From Cercophora sp. LCS_1 (Eukaryota > Ascomycota > Sordariomycetes > Sordariales > Lasiosphaeriaceae), in contig JAPZLL010000006.1 in the NCBI GenBank assembly GCA_036250225.1, positions 868,001 through 932,000 of the forward strand: a stretch of 64,000 nucleotides of DNA, in the 5' to 3' direction. The translations under genes and the position numbers were made by a program. A model generated the notes under the pieces. That model was not told the origin of the DNA. It worked only from the letters and a program-made list of their open reading frames with translations, and ran no database searches. Positions 43,043 to 54,655 of this stretch are shown here, piece after piece. How positions within the stretch are numbered: position 1 is the stretch's first letter; the number at the start of each line of letters is the position of its first letter.

Positions 43043-43601
43043 TTTGTCAGTCTTGATGCTACTAGAGCCAGGTGGGAGATCGGGGAAGGGCTGGGGAAAT
43101 GGCTGTTATCGTTCGATTTGCTTACCAGTAGTTGACCCGATCTCCGATTGGCAAAACCGGATAGAAGAATGTAGCGCAGAGGATAAAGACCCTTCACGCC
43201 CGGCAAATGACTTGGCGCCTGTCGGGTAAATCTGTAACCACTTACTACACAGTCAACATTTCGGACAAGTAGAGATCTTTCTGAATCACTTGGGAAAACT
43301 TGAACGCAACTGACCATGAATCAAATCCGCTAGGAAGAGCATGTTTGATTTCCACAAAGAAAACAAGGAACAAGGGATGAACAGAGATATGCCATACCAA
43401 AGAACATGCATATCCCGGTGAGGGCCAAACTAGCCCAACAGTCAAAGCGGTTCCCTGTTTTGTGGTTGTTTGGTCAGTGTCAATCGTAGGGGCTTTCTCA
43501 TACCTGAGATATGAGAAATGTCACCTTCGGGAACAATGCCTACGAAGCCTTGTTCCAGACGCTATGATCAATCTCCAGGTCGCCTTCGCCGGGTATCGCA
43601 A
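43043..43601. other. intergenic
   Basis: No gene seen between two minus-strand genes. Confidence 0.4.
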
Positions 43602-44162
43602 TCACTGCGCTGTTGAGTTATTGGAGCCAGGTCCACCGCTGTGCCCAGTCTTGGCCGAAGGGCCAGAGAGCTGGCTCTGGCACGCGTTGGCCAATGAACC
43701 AGTCATCTGGCTGCCGGTGCCTGTCGCGCTCTTGGGAGCCCCCAAGCCGAGCCCCTCCATCTGCTTGGCAGCCGCTTCCATCTTCCAACGCTCTGCAGTC
43801 TTTGCAAAGACATAGTGGAACCTGTACCGGGATGACTCAGGTCCGGAGAAGACGTTCGAGGTCTCACCGAGTTCGGCAGCAAACGGGAAGGGAGCGTCGA
43901 GGCCACGGTAAAAGCAGCAGAGGATCGAGAGGTTGAAGTACGCCGACGAGACGCTCTCGGGCGCTTGCTTTGCATCGTACAACATCTCGCAGAAGCGCTT
44001 GGTCAGCGCTTCAACGTTGATCTCGATGCCGCACGCCGAGCTGAACTTGCCTCCCCATTTGCCATGGGGTTGGAGAAGGGCGGCAACAAGTTCGTTCCTC
44101 TTGCCGGCAGCACTTTCGGCAGGAAGGTCTGAAAACAGACGGTCCAGGTTTGGCGTCGCCAT
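43602..44162 (-). CDS. hypothetical protein, 186 residues
   Basis: Single exon from ATG 44162 (MATPNLDRLFSDLPAESAAG). The first ~140 residues look like a compact helical domain (KRFCEMLYDAKQAPESVSS, YFNLSILCCFYRGLDAPFPF, FHYVFAKTAERWKMEAAAKQ); the last 45 are a low-complexity Gly/Ser/Gln tail. No known domain recognised, no signal peptide, no membrane helix. Even composition and clean frame argue that it is a real gene; probably lineage-restricted. Confidence 0.55.
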   Translation of the reverse strand: MATPNLDRLFSDLPAESAAGKRNELVAALLQPHGKWGGKFSSACGIEINVEALTKRFCEMLYDAKQAPESVSSAYFNLSILCCFYRGLDAPFPFAAELGETSNVFSGPESSRYRFHYVFAKTAERWKMEAAAKQMEGLGLGAPKSATGTGSQMTGSLANACQSQLSGPSAKTGHSGGPGSNNSTAQ

Positions 44163-44651
44163 TTTGACGACTTGCGGGCGGTGGCGAGACGTGCGCAGCA
44201 GTTGAATTTCGTGTGGTGGTGAGATGGGCGCGGAAGTTGACGTGCAGTGCGTGGTAAGAGGGAAAAGCTCGCTGTTTTCGTGGGCGCGTGGTTGAAAACA
44301 GGAGGCAGCCGCTAGGGTTGTTCACGGAGGCCCAAAAGGAAGGAACCATGCGGTACTAAGACTTGCCTCAGGCCCTCTTCATCCCGAAAATACTCAGAGA
44401 CCTTTTTCCAATATTTTACATCCTTGTCAATCATACCGCATGCCTTGTGATAACATACCGAGGCCTGTGAGGTCTTTACTGCCGCCTACGAAATATGTAC
44501 ACAGGAACCCGCTGACTATGAGGCACAATTTCATTCACTCGTGGGTTCAAAGCCTGAGAGACTGTCCGTATTATCCACCTACTGCTACCCTTGACTCCCA
44601 ATGTCGACCTCTGCTCTCCTCCACCATTGCCAGCAAAGCCCAAGATACCAG
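44163..44651. other. intergenic
   Basis: No gene seen. Confidence 0.4.
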
Positions 44652-45566
44652 CTACACCTTGTCGCTCTTGCCAGGAGCGAACAACTCTGACTGGAACTGC
44701 TTCGTATTGATCATCTCTAGCACATCCCGCACCATCTTACCCTTCCAGAACGGGTCGGCAGGCAGGTCGTAGTACTGGTGCTTCTTGACATCGAAGCGAT
44801 GAGGTTGAATCTTGTCCTGAAAGATCGGATCGCCAGGGCGCGGGGACAATATACGTCGGGCAAACAATTTGGTCCACGGCATCTCACCGTAGACAGGCAA
44901 GTTCAGCGGGATGTCGTTCATCTTGACGTAAACCTCAAACCAATGCATCCATGTGTGGTTGACGCTGCGAATGGGAGGCTTGTTTCTGCGGCTGAGATAG
45001 ACGATCGACCACATGTTCTCTTTATAAACCTCCGGGTTGTTCCTCTTCCAGTCCTTGATGTGGGGACAGTTGTCGAAGTGATGGCCACCGTCGTCGGTTG
45101 ATTTGACATTGCAGACTGGACAGCCGGCAGTATCCGCATAATGTACTGACGGGACTGGGCACTTCATCAAGGTATGCATAGAAGAGGCGCAGAAGGCGCA
45201 GTGCTTGAGTTTGATTGCGGAGCGGGCGTTGTCGGTGCTCGGGGTCCTGAATTGGATGGTGTAGTGCAGCGCTGTCGCCCCTAGCTTTTCTCCTTCTTGC
45301 ATGATCTTGTTGACCAGAGCCTCGATGGCTGAGCAGTCCATTGGCGACGTGCCATCGAACATGTTCTTGCGCCTGGTGTCATTCCGGGCGACCCAAGTGA
45401 ACCGATCTGCGGTGTTACCGTTGGTTTGGGGCGGCTCAGATTCCGTCTCTTCAATGATGATGGGTTCAGATGTGCTCGGTTGGGGATGGTGGCCATCCTC
45501 AGATTCTTGATATGACCTCTTTTGGCGCTTGACGGGGCCGCCAGAGGCTCTCTGATAGTCGCTCAT
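44652..45566 (-). CDS. zinc-knuckle protein, copy A
   Basis: A 304-residue single-exon protein from ATG 45566 (MSDYQRASGGPVKRQKRSYQ), with a basic, probably nuclear-targeting start. After an acidic linker comes a conserved block (AIEALVNKIMQEGEKLGATA), then an exact CCHC zinc-knuckle spacing, CAFCASSMHTLMKC (C-x2-C-x4-H-x4-C), and a second Cys/His cluster CPVCNVKSTDDGGHHFDNC. The C-terminal part has WFEVYVKMND, MPWTKLFARRIL and DPFWKGKMVRDVLEMIN. The gene at 49991-51522 shares these blocks in the same order, so this is a small paralogous family. Zinc knuckles usually bind single-stranded nucleic acid; the actual role is unknown. Confidence 0.65.
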   Translation of the reverse strand: MSDYQRASGGPVKRQKRSYQESEDGHHPQPSTSEPIIIEETESEPPQTNGNTADRFTWVARNDTRRKNMFDGTSPMDCSAIEALVNKIMQEGEKLGATALHYTIQFRTPSTDNARSAIKLKHCAFCASSMHTLMKCPVPSVHYADTAGCPVCNVKSTDDGGHHFDNCPHIKDWKRNNPEVYKENMWSIVYLSRRNKPPIRSVNHTWMHWFEVYVKMNDIPLNLPVYGEMPWTKLFARRILSPRPGDPIFQDKIQPHRFDVKKHQYYDLPADPFWKGKMVRDVLEMINTKQFQSELFAPGKSDKV

Positions 45567-46577
45567 GATGCCTGGCAGAGGGGTGGTTTTTTTGACTCCA
45601 AGAGTCGAGTTGGTGGTGTTTGGATTGCAGCGCTTGTGAGAAGGAGATCCCTTTGTTGAGGTTGTTGCGTTTTCTTGCTGGGTCGCGCAGAATTTGATTT
45701 GAAGTACTCACACCGGACCAGAAGCCTGCTACGTTCACCCACAGCAGCCCGGCAAAAGAAATCTCTTGACAGACCTTGTGTCACAGCACAGGAAACAGCA
45801 TTCCCACCTGGTCTTCACATGGTCCCTTTCTTTGGATGGAAGGGAAATGTCCGATATCTAAAGAACATCAACAAAATGCTCTTGGGGTCCTAACGATGTA
45901 TCACATGTTTGTTTGACATTGGCCTACCTTCCAAGGCGGTTCGAGACGGCACGAACCAGATTCAGTGTGCATGCATTCATTTATCCCCACAGCCTCGCCG
46001 TCGAGGTGTTGTCTTCAAGATGACGCATGCTCTCTCCCGCTACGGCGCTGCCTGAACCACCTAAGCATCCCCGATGGGCTGCCTATCAAGCTTACAGCGG
46101 CCCAGCTCATCTCATCATTCAATGGCTGGTTCTTTTCCGCCATCTTCACCTTCCTTTGCCCCTAGTTCTGACGTTGGGTGACCTAGCAGGTTGAACATGA
46201 AGTGGAAGGGGAGGGGTGTTGCCGAGGCTGGACAAGAAAATGGATTGGCGTTGTTCGCGATCAAGAAAGCAGCAGTAAACAAAGCGTGAGCAGCCACTCG
46301 GGCAGTTTTTTCATATACCTGGGAGGTCGTCCAGTGAAGCCCAAGGGTAAAAAAGGCAGAAACGTTGTGGTGCCCGTCAAGGTTCTCAACCCCGCGTTGG
46401 TTGGCCGCATCAACCCGTTGCCAATCAGTCCCGCGATCTACGCCATGCCCCCCAATGCAGCCCGCTGCATCAACTCATGCTTGTACAGACCCCTTGCAGT
46501 TGACAGAGCCCTTCTTGGTGGCCCAAAGACGTGTTCTAGACCGTATTTCAGGAGAGGGAAAAAAAGGCAAAAATAAA
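45567..46577. other. intergenic
   Basis: No supported gene. Immediately 3' of tRNA-Ile on the minus strand is an A5 run (46569-46573), a TTTTT Pol III terminator on that strand. Confidence 0.5.
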
Positions 46578-46678
46578 TGGACCGACCGGGGATTGAACCC
46601 GGGACCTTCGCATGTCATATGGAGAGCTTTGACACTCTTCTATAAGAACGAGGTGATAAACCGCTACACCACCAGTCC
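46578..46678 (-). tRNA. tRNA-Ile (TAT) with a 27-base intron
   Basis: On the minus strand the acceptor GGACTGG pairs with TCGGTCC (two G-T pairs), discriminator A. D-arm starts TGGTGTAGCGG; T-arm CCGGGTTCAATCCCCGG is perfect. Anticodon stem TCGTT/TGCGA has one mismatch at the loop end; anticodon TAT at 46642-46644. A 27-base intron (46614-46640) follows position 37, as is usual for tRNA-Ile(UAU) in fungi. Confidence 0.78.
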
Positions 46679-47512
46679 ATCGAGTTTGGCAGACTTTCCG
46701 GAAAAGGCCCTTAAGACGGCGCAGCACCAGACACCATTCCCCACCCTCTCCACCAACCCTCCTCACCACTTGCGCGAAACTGTGATCACCTTGCCAAACC
46801 ACTACGGCGCCCCCTCACATATCTCGACTGAACCGGCAAATTCTAGCGTTTCTAGAGGAGCGCACCGCATTTATTTAAGTAAGATGCCCCATGTCATGCA
46901 CAATCAATGGTAGCCAGGCCAATCTTTGACACTAGCGGGCAGTTGCCTACGATGGGCAATTCAACCAACCAAGGCTGGTATTTGCAGAGGGGTTCGGGCG
47001 GTCTAAAATTGCTTTACGACAAAAGTCCCACTAACACCGCCTGCGCCGATATGTTCAAGGTTTCGAGCGCTCGATGCCCGTTATCGATGCGCCATCCGCT
47101 GCTCTGTCCTGCCGCACGAGTTGGTCATTCCCCGATCATGTGGTTGCATGCCTGTCACCAAGCACGCGCGCGGTCTGCTTGACAGGCTTGTGAACGAAGT
47201 TGCGAGCCTCAGGTCAGCAGTCGGCAACTCCAGGTTCGGCGACATCGGTAACCTCTAGGAACCCGACGCTCTGATACATAGAGAAGTAGGGCGAAACCCC
47301 ACGACATGTAGGCGGAGGACGCTGGACTGCAGCTTGGCTTCCTCGCTAGGCCCATTCGCCGACGAGACGAGTTTTGACGACAGGCCACAGATTGGGGCTG
47401 GCATTTGGAACCAAACAGAATTAACACAGCCGTCCGGCGACCCTGGAGAAATCCCAGGTATGGCCGCCGAAAAACCCAACCATCCTTGCTGTTACCCAGC
47501 CCATCATTGAGC
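46679..47512. other. intergenic
   Basis: No gene supported. Confidence 0.4.
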
Positions 47513-47911
47513 ATGTCGCATGGCCGTGACGCTCCGCCCGGTCGAGATCTCGACCTGACTGGTATGGACGATGTTGACCCAAGGAAGGCCTGTTATGACG
47601 GATCCAAGACCATCGACTATCGCACCCGGCAGCCTGGCACTGCGGCAAACCTCCAGAACAAAGATGCTCTCAAGCCAGGTCTCTCGAGTGGGGTATTTTG
47701 GGAGTCTGACGGACCCCGGCCCGGTCGCCACGTCGGCGACCGCGAGTTTGGCTACGACAGCAATGGTTATTTGTGCAATCTGGGCCATCAGCAGGGGAAT
47801 GCAACACGCCGTGAGATCGAGGAGCACATTTTCAAGAGCGAGATCGCAACCCCACCATGGGCTAAACAGCGCTTTGGCAAAGAGTTGAGAGTCCTAAGCA
47901 GCAAATCATGA
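47513..47911 (+). CDS. hypothetical protein, possibly a fragment
   Basis: 132 residues from ATG 47513 (MSHGRDAPPGRDLDLTGMDD). The sequence is hydrophilic with good coding composition (REFGYDSNGYLCNLGHQQGN, REIEEHIFKSEIATPPWAKQ). No domain recognised. A decayed coding stretch begins about 50 bases downstream on the same strand, so this may be the intact 5' part of the same broken gene. An overlapping minus-strand frame is less convincing. Confidence 0.4.
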   Translation: MSHGRDAPPGRDLDLTGMDDVDPRKACYDGSKTIDYRTRQPGTAANLQNKDALKPGLSSGVFWESDGPRPGRHVGDREFGYDSNGYLCNLGHQQGNATRREIEEHIFKSEIATPPWAKQRFGKELRVLSSKS

Positions 47912-47958
47912 TGGGGGAAGTTGATGATTTTTTTTTGCGTGCTATAGGAATATTGGGC

Positions 47959-48890
47959 TACAAGGGGATCACGACAATGTGATTTCCTCCCTCGTCATCT
48001 CCCAGCTGGGCTCTTGTGTCGATGAGAGTGAAATGGCGCCTGGCAGCACCGGGCGCAACGCCCCCTAAACCAATTCTCACCAAGTCAGCGACCGGTTCGG
48101 CACTTTCTCGCTCAATTCGAGGCCAAGCGGGACCTGGATCGAGACTTGTGGGGCAGCTCAGACGACAAAGGCAGCGCGGGCATCGGCGGCTCGACGCTTT
48201 TGGCACTGACACATCCGCATAAGGAGGATGTCCTCTTCCAATACCACATGCGAGTATTCACGACCCATTCTAGCGGGCTGAGGCGGGCCTATACTAGGAG
48301 AGTATCGGGACGCCTCGCCGCCCCAAGCGATGTGAGACGCAATCTTGACATTCATGAGATACGTTACTCAGTTAGGCTGAAGACCACTTAGAAGTTCGAC
48401 CTTCCTGTCTTCACATTGATTACGACGACCAACTTATTCGATGCGAATGCCTGGAGGGCCACCAATATTCACCCATCGATCCGCGCAACTAGTATTGCGG
48501 CCTTTGCTTTCCGGGTTAGGTCAGGCATTACAACACCAAAAAGTCTGCCCACGACATTATCCGCCACATCATGAGCATCACCGAAAGACTGGGGGGCCAC
48601 CTAAAACGCTTTTCGAGATGGAGCTCGAGGAAAACCAAGGACGTCTCGTCAAGTGCTCCGTTGGCAGACCCTTGAAGGCAGAATACAGGTCGAAATCGAA
48701 ACACTCCATGATCATCTCATCAAGCATTTGAAACAGCGCCCTCCTGCCACGTATAAGAGTGACGGAAACCCCGAACATAGAGCGACGTGGAAAAGGTGGA
48801 ACAAGGACAAGCGGGTGCTAGAGACCCAGCTAGCGGAGAAGGAAAGAGAGCTCAAACAGCTACAAAACGTTGTTGTGAGTCCCCCCCGAC
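47959..48890 (+). pseudogene. heavily decayed gene with TAG stops and frameshifts
   Basis: Coding-like segments follow one another in changing frames. Frame 1: GDHDNVISSLVISQLGSCVD to a TAA at 48066. Frame 2: RPVRHFLAQFEAKRDLDRDL and HKEDVLFQYHMRVFTTH to a TAG at 48389. Frame 3: EVRPSCLHIDYDDQLIRCEC, then IDPRN, TAG at 48490, YCGLCFPG, TAG at 48517, VRHYNTKKSAHDIIRHIMSI. Further shifts lead to TLFEMELEENQGRLVKCSV and a coiled-coil piece WNKDKRVLETQLAEKERELK ending near 48880. Both internal TAGs would be Gln if CAG. The paired cysteines CEC...CGLC suggest a zinc-binding site. Family not recognised. Confidence 0.55.
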
Positions 48891-49990
48891 GCCCCTATCA
48901 CTGCTGAGCAGGGCAACCCCTCGCTCCTTCGGCACCACTACTTCCAGGGTATCTGCTTACTTTTCAGTTTGAAGGTTCGCTTCTTCCGCGCTCTGTTTGA
49001 CGTGTTCAAAGGCCGTTAAATTTGCTCCTCATATTCTAACTTTCCATCCTCTCCATAGTGTCACTGTTGAAGCACGGAGGTCTACAGTCTTATTGCTCGG
49101 TTATCTAGAATGCAGCTGTTGCTAGGGGCAAGTAGTGCGGCCTCACAGAGACAATCGCCAGTTCAACTAGTCAGGGGAATCAACCAGGGGGGATTAAGTT
49201 GCCATTTTGCTCGATGAGTCCCCACCTCCCACCCGGGCCGGGTGGTGCTTTGCCCTGCAGCCAAGGGGAGGTGAGAAGTCGGGACCAGATCCACTCTCCC
49301 CCAGACGGTCCACAACGCGGAAGCCCATGAAGTGGGGATAGGAGACGTCTACTCCGTACAATGCAAACAGTCCGCTCTCACCCTGAGTAGTTCCGTTCTG
49401 CCTGGGTCTTTCAGCACCCCAATTTGTGGAGCTGCTGCAACGTTGCCCACAATGGAAGATGACATCACAGCGTTGAACGTCACATCGGGGAAGTTATGAG
49501 CGAGAGGTAAAGCCCAAACCCGGGATGGCCTGGTACCTATGGAGAAACGGAAACACACAGTCACAAGGGTCACAAGTTAATATCGCACGCATCAGGAGCC
49601 ATTGGGAGCACGGGGTTTATATTCCTACCTAAACCCCCACCTAGGAAATGCCCAACTCCCATTGAAAGTCCACCATGTCATCCCCATTCCGACCCTAATC
49701 ATGTGCTCCATTCCCAACAATCCCGACACTCCCGATGCATCATTGAGGGACAATAAAGTCCCATTCCATCACCGAACAACATCTACGTGGTAACAATACT
49801 TCCAGCGTATGAAACAAAGCTTACAAAGCTTGACAGCGCTGTCGGTGCCACAGTAATGATTCCTGTGGACAAGGCCCTAAAAGCTGCGGAATAGCCACGG
49901 ACCGGGCATCGTCACGGACAAGTACAGTCCCAGCGAAACAATCACAGGGACAACCTCAGGAAATGCGAAGTGTGACCAACACCGAGGAGG
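48891..49990. other. intergenic
   Basis: No gene supported; the 3' flank of zinc-knuckle copy B may extend here, since a gtacgt donor lies right before its stop. Confidence 0.4.
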
Positions 49991-51522
49991 TCACGTACCA
50001 GGTTCTCGTTTGATATGCTCTGCTTTGATATAGACAGGACTGCTTTCCCGTACACGAGAAGGGTGCGCGGCGCTGTCAACATTCATATCAGCATAGTAAA
50101 GCCCGTTCAGAGTGTGATAACCTTCCTGAATGAGCTGGCTTTCCCGGATCATCTTCCGAACATCACCAACAGTCTTTCCGTCCCAGAAGGGGTCCTTGGG
50201 CAAACGGTTGTTTGGTTTGCTACCTTTGAACTCCTGTGGGAACATCCCGCCGAGGCAGGTTTCTCCCTGGTGATACCGAGTGTCAGCCACCTTGCGACCA
50301 AATGCTTTTGTCCACGAGAGTAGTCCCTGAACATCTGTGCCTTCCGATAAACCCTTCTGACTGACCCAGAGGTCGAAAACCCTTGTCCAGAGCAGGTGAC
50401 CGGATGCCCTGAGAGGGGGTTTGTTCGCCCGATTGTCAATCAGAGTCTTGACAGCCACTCGGGCAGAGTCTGGACCCGCCAATGGCGTCACCGGACAGTC
50501 CTCCATGCTGTGGATGTTGACATTGCAAAAAGGACGACTGTCAACATCCCCGTGAAGCTTGTTTGGGTGGGGGCAATGAGGCACTGTGTGTCCGTCGTTT
50601 CTACCATCTTCACATCTCCCACAGATAAACTTGTGCCGTTTGATTGGCCGACCATCGTTTCCGTCCCGTTGGTATTCCGGGCCGCGAGGGGCAAGACCCC
50701 CGGGTTGCTGATGCCCACTGTGTCGCCGAGGCCCAGTGGGTGGCTGGGGCCGAGTAGGTTCCCGGGAAATCGCCGGAGGAGGTAGGGGCGGCGGTGGTGT
50801 CGAGGTGTTTCCGCCGAAGATGAGAGTTTCCGGGCTGGGGGAGGGACTGTTTTCCCCATGGGGGCAAACGAAGTCAAAGCCCTGTTGTGCTTGATTCCGC
50901 CAACTTCGTATTCCCAGTAGACGTTGATGCAGCTGGCACCAATTTCCGCACCACTCTTGACCATGGTGTTTCCGAGAGCCGTGATGACACCAGTGTCCAG
51001 CGTGATCTTCGATACAAAAGAGTTTGCCGATTTGGGGTGGCCAATGGTATCACCAGGCGCGATCCAATTGAGTTCGCTTGGTCGCGTAGTTTCCAAGATG
51101 TGATGCCTATCTTCTCTTTTCGTGGACACCACTTTCTGTCCAGATGGCTCTTGTAGGACCCTCAAGTGGGAACCCAGACGCCGCTCTTCCGGATCAGTCG
51201 CGAGCGACCGAGGGATGGCCTTCTCCCGGTGTAGGCGAGAGTACTGACAACACTAGTTAGTACTCAAATGACGACACTTGTCTCATTGGTCGTCACGAAC
51301 CGTCTCTTGGTGCTGCTGTGACAGTGCGTCCAGTTCAGCTCCTACCCCAAGAAACCTTGCTTCCGCCGCGGTCCTCTTTCTCCTGGTAGACGTTTCCGGT
51401 GCTCTCCCGATTGTCTTTTTCGGTGCCTGGTCGGATTCTGGCGCATTTCTGTTCCCGTTGCTGTGGTAGCCGTCGCGGCCACTGTGACCACGGAAGCCGC
51501 CACGGCCAGGCCGGCCATGGGT
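49991..51522 (-). CDS. zinc-knuckle protein, copy B (multi-exon, ends unresolved)
   Basis: Exon 51301-51522 (74 codons; RPGRGGFRGHSGRDGYHSNG, an RG-rich start, then AELDALSQQHQET) joins in phase 0 through a 57-base intron (donor gttcgt, branch actaact) to an exon beginning at 51243 (YSRLHREKAIPRSLATDPEE, later VKSGAEIGASCINVYWEYE). A Pro-rich stretch follows in another frame. The final part reads CGRCEDGRNDGHTVPHC, CNVNIHSMEDC, SWTKAFGRKVAD and DPFWDGKTVGDVRKMIRES to the stop at 49991. The blocks match copy A at 44652-45566 in order. The switch between frames (about 50640-50900) could be an intron or a frameshift. The first exon upstream of 51522 was not settled. Confidence 0.5.
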
Positions 51523-53408
51523 CTAGTTTCTGCCCATATAAGTTTGTCCGGTAAGAGAAGTGATTAGTTAGCATGATAGCTTCATTGCAGACATACACAA
51601 ATTAAAAGACTGAACTTACGTTTTCAAGACGCCAAATGTATTATGTGGCAAAGACGTCGATACAGTGGTCTGCTGGAATGGTGGTGCTGAGGAGCGGTGC
51701 AGTGTGCTGTTTAGGGGAACATAATCAAAATAGAGTGCGTGGATGGTGAGATAACTGTGTGGGAGGGCTAGCCTTGTGTGCTCCTTCCTCGTTGTACTGT
51801 TTCAATATGCAATAATAGCAATATGTAGTACTGCGCGCCTTCCCCATTTGTTCCGATCGGTAGATAGCGTTCCCTCAGCACCCACCTTCAAACTTGTTCA
51901 CATCTGCTGTCGGCGTGATAATGTATGGCCTGGTGACTGTTTGTTTTTCACGGGGAGTTGGGATGTAAGGTATCCTGCGACGTGAGGCGAAGTTGTCGTC
52001 TTTAGCTATATGGGGTAGTCACGGTACCTGATGGGGCACAATGATCCCGTCTCTGATCGGCTGGATCGATTGCCCAAAGGATGCCTTACAGGAAGGGTAT
52101 GGGAATCAAATCGTCAGATAATTAGGGTCTGTGATGCCCGAGAACATTTACTTTTGAGGGCTCACCATGGAGCTTGAGCTATTATCATTGAAACTGCCCA
52201 TGCCTCAATCCAACATGAGACGCCTCCAAGTAAATGAACGATGCTTCAAACAAAGAAACGGAGCACATCCAGAAAATGACCACGCCTTTTCAGAGTATCG
52301 TTACATGATAAATACATCCGAACAACCTTCACTAGATTTCATTTCCATACCTTCACCACCCATGTGCTTGTTATGCATCTCGATACGCCTCGAGTGCTAT
52401 GGCTTCCGGTTTTCCTTTGCTGTTCAGCAAGACCAAGCTCCGGGGACACGTTCCGAATTCCCAACCCTCAGGCCCATCGCAAGCGTTCATGGACTGCCTT
52501 GGGTAGCCTTGAGCATGCGATGCGGACGGCGCCGTAGGGCTGATGCCATTGCTCGGGCTGGAGAAGTGTGAAGTAGAAAGAGCCTCGGGGTCATGTGCCT
52601 CCCACGTGCACTTGTCTCGGCCTCCGTCTCGCAGCGCAAGCGCAATTGTGCATTCCCAAAACTGACAAGCCCCAACTTCTCAACCTGGTCTTCGGTGCTG
52701 CGACTGGATATGTATGATTTTGTCATACGTTGGCCGCTACCAACGTCGCCCCCAAGTTCCATTGAATAGCCGCCCAGGCGCCTCGCCCCGTTCCCCCTAG
52801 GCTCCCAGGCTGTCTGGTGCTGTTGGTGATCCTACGCTGTGCGCCAGAGGCCAAGACCTATCCGCTTGTCAGCAAGTACGCACACGAGTACTTGCGTAGC
52901 TCGGTAAGCTGACAATCTTGTCGACAGAACTAGCAACTCTGCCAAGATAGACTGATTGACTAATTCGTCCGAATACATTCTGCTCGTATGATAACCGCGC
53001 TTGCTTCAGCCTATTTCTGTCCTCGCTCGCCCCCCTCGATCGTCGTTCCAGATAAGCATAATTGGGGTCTCTAGACGAGGTGGTGTACCCCTCATTCGCG
53101 GTCCGCGACGTTGGGATGGAAATAATTGGCTGCAGTCAGCAGTCACCCTGTACGCAGTGCATAGCGTCTGGGTCGAATTCCCAATGGCAATCCCCCAACG
53201 CCTCAGCCACCATGCCAACGCACGTTGGATTACTCACTCACCCGCAGCAGTACCGCCGTATGCACGATACTGGCGGGGCAGCGGGTGGGCGGGCCAGCCC
53301 TACAGGATGCCGTGAAGGATCCCGCGAGTGCACAATGTTGAATACTAGTCTCCGGGCCCCCGAGACTGGGAGTTCAGATTTGCAATCTTGGGATTCAACA
53401 TCAACACC
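51523..53408. other. intergenic, no gene seen
   Basis: Apart from a possible first exon of zinc-knuckle copy B near 51624-51720 (a gtaagt donor on the minus strand follows FGVLK at about 51624), nothing was supportable. Confidence 0.4.
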
Positions 53409-54655
53409 ATGGCACACGACACTCTTGTGGCCATTCTGGCCATGTCGGGCGTGAGCGTGTTTGTTCTCGTTATTCGGCTAGTGACGAGGAGGCTACAGAG
53501 GACAAAGATGGATCTTGGCGACTGGCTTGCGCTGTTCGATATCCTCGTTTGGGGCTGTTTCTTGGGCGTTGTGCCAGGGGTCATGATATGGGGAACGAAC
53601 AACATGACGGACGAGGCCCGGTCGGCTCTGGTTCCGGGGTCAGACGAGGTCCACCACAGGGAGATGGGAAGCAAGTTTCTTCTGGTAGACCGGGTGATGT
53701 ACATCACAGTGTGAGTCCTCCCCAGCATTAGGGGGCGTCAGCTGATGCGATTGTCCCTCCAGTTTGTGGGTGGCGAAAGGGATTGTTTGGGCATTCTACT
53801 CGGATCTTATCACCCGAACCTACAACCTCGTCGTTCTCATGTGGTGTTACGGAGTCCTCATCGTTACATACATCGTCCCGATCGTCGTGACGCTCATGGA
53901 GTGCAACCCCCTGGAGATGTATTGGAGAGTGCTCCCAGATCCTGGAAACTGTGTCAGGGCATTGGCCCAGCTCTGGTGTGTTGGTACGTTGCGTCTCTGG
54001 TGTGATAGGACTTCGCTTACCAAGACCAGGCACTCTAAACATGGCGACGGACGTCTTACTCATGGGACTCCTCATTCCCGTTCTTTGCCAAGTTCAACTT
54101 CCCTGGTACAAGTACGTTACGTCTCCGCTTAGTAGTCCCTGCCATTGACTAACACCCACCAGAAAAGCCGGACTCTCTTTTCTCTTCTGCATTGGGACGT
54201 TTCTCGTCATCATAACCGCCGTCCGCATCGCCATGACAGTAAACCAGAGCCACTCTCAGAGTGTCCGCAGTCTTTGGGGCACAGCCGAGATGCTTGGCTC
54301 TACCTGCGTCGCCAATGCGCCAGCGTTATATGCCTCCGCGAGAAAATGCTATTTACCAAGACCACGGAGGCCCACGATAGCAATAAACCGCCGGGCAATG
54401 GGTGATGTGGAGAGCGCGTTTCCCGCCGGTAACCGACCGTCCAGGCTACACAGTTGGTCAATGGCTTGGAGCATTCCCAGCACATGGAACCAAAGTATTG
54501 GTACAGACGCAACCACGAATACTGTCACACGGACAATAACCCAGACAGTATCCAACACTATGGCCGAAGCGGTTGTCGAGACGAGAATCCACGCCGATGG
54601 AGGTACAACAGCTAGCCCCGAGAAAACCGTTAAGACCGGGGTAATAGGAAGTTGA
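53409..54655 (+). CDS. Pth11-like seven-helix integral membrane protein
   Basis: Four exons (53409-53710, 53763-53983, 54030-54111, 54163-54655) join to 365 residues; introns 52, 46 and 51 bases, all with gtacgt or gtgagt donors. Start MAHDTLVAILAMSGVSVFVL. Family pattern: VIRLVTRRLQRTKMDLGDWL, a polar loop, VLWVAKGIVWAFYSDLITRT, VTLMECNPLEMYWRVLPDPG with NCVRALAQLWC, NMATDVLLMGLLIPVLCQV, then a last helix LSFLFCIGTFLVIITAVRIA. This matches the order CNP...WxxxPxPxxC...TDVLLMxLPIP seen in fungal Pth11-like receptors. The cytosolic tail is Thr/Ser-rich. Only modestly similar to the copy at 28197-29332. Confidence 0.85.
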
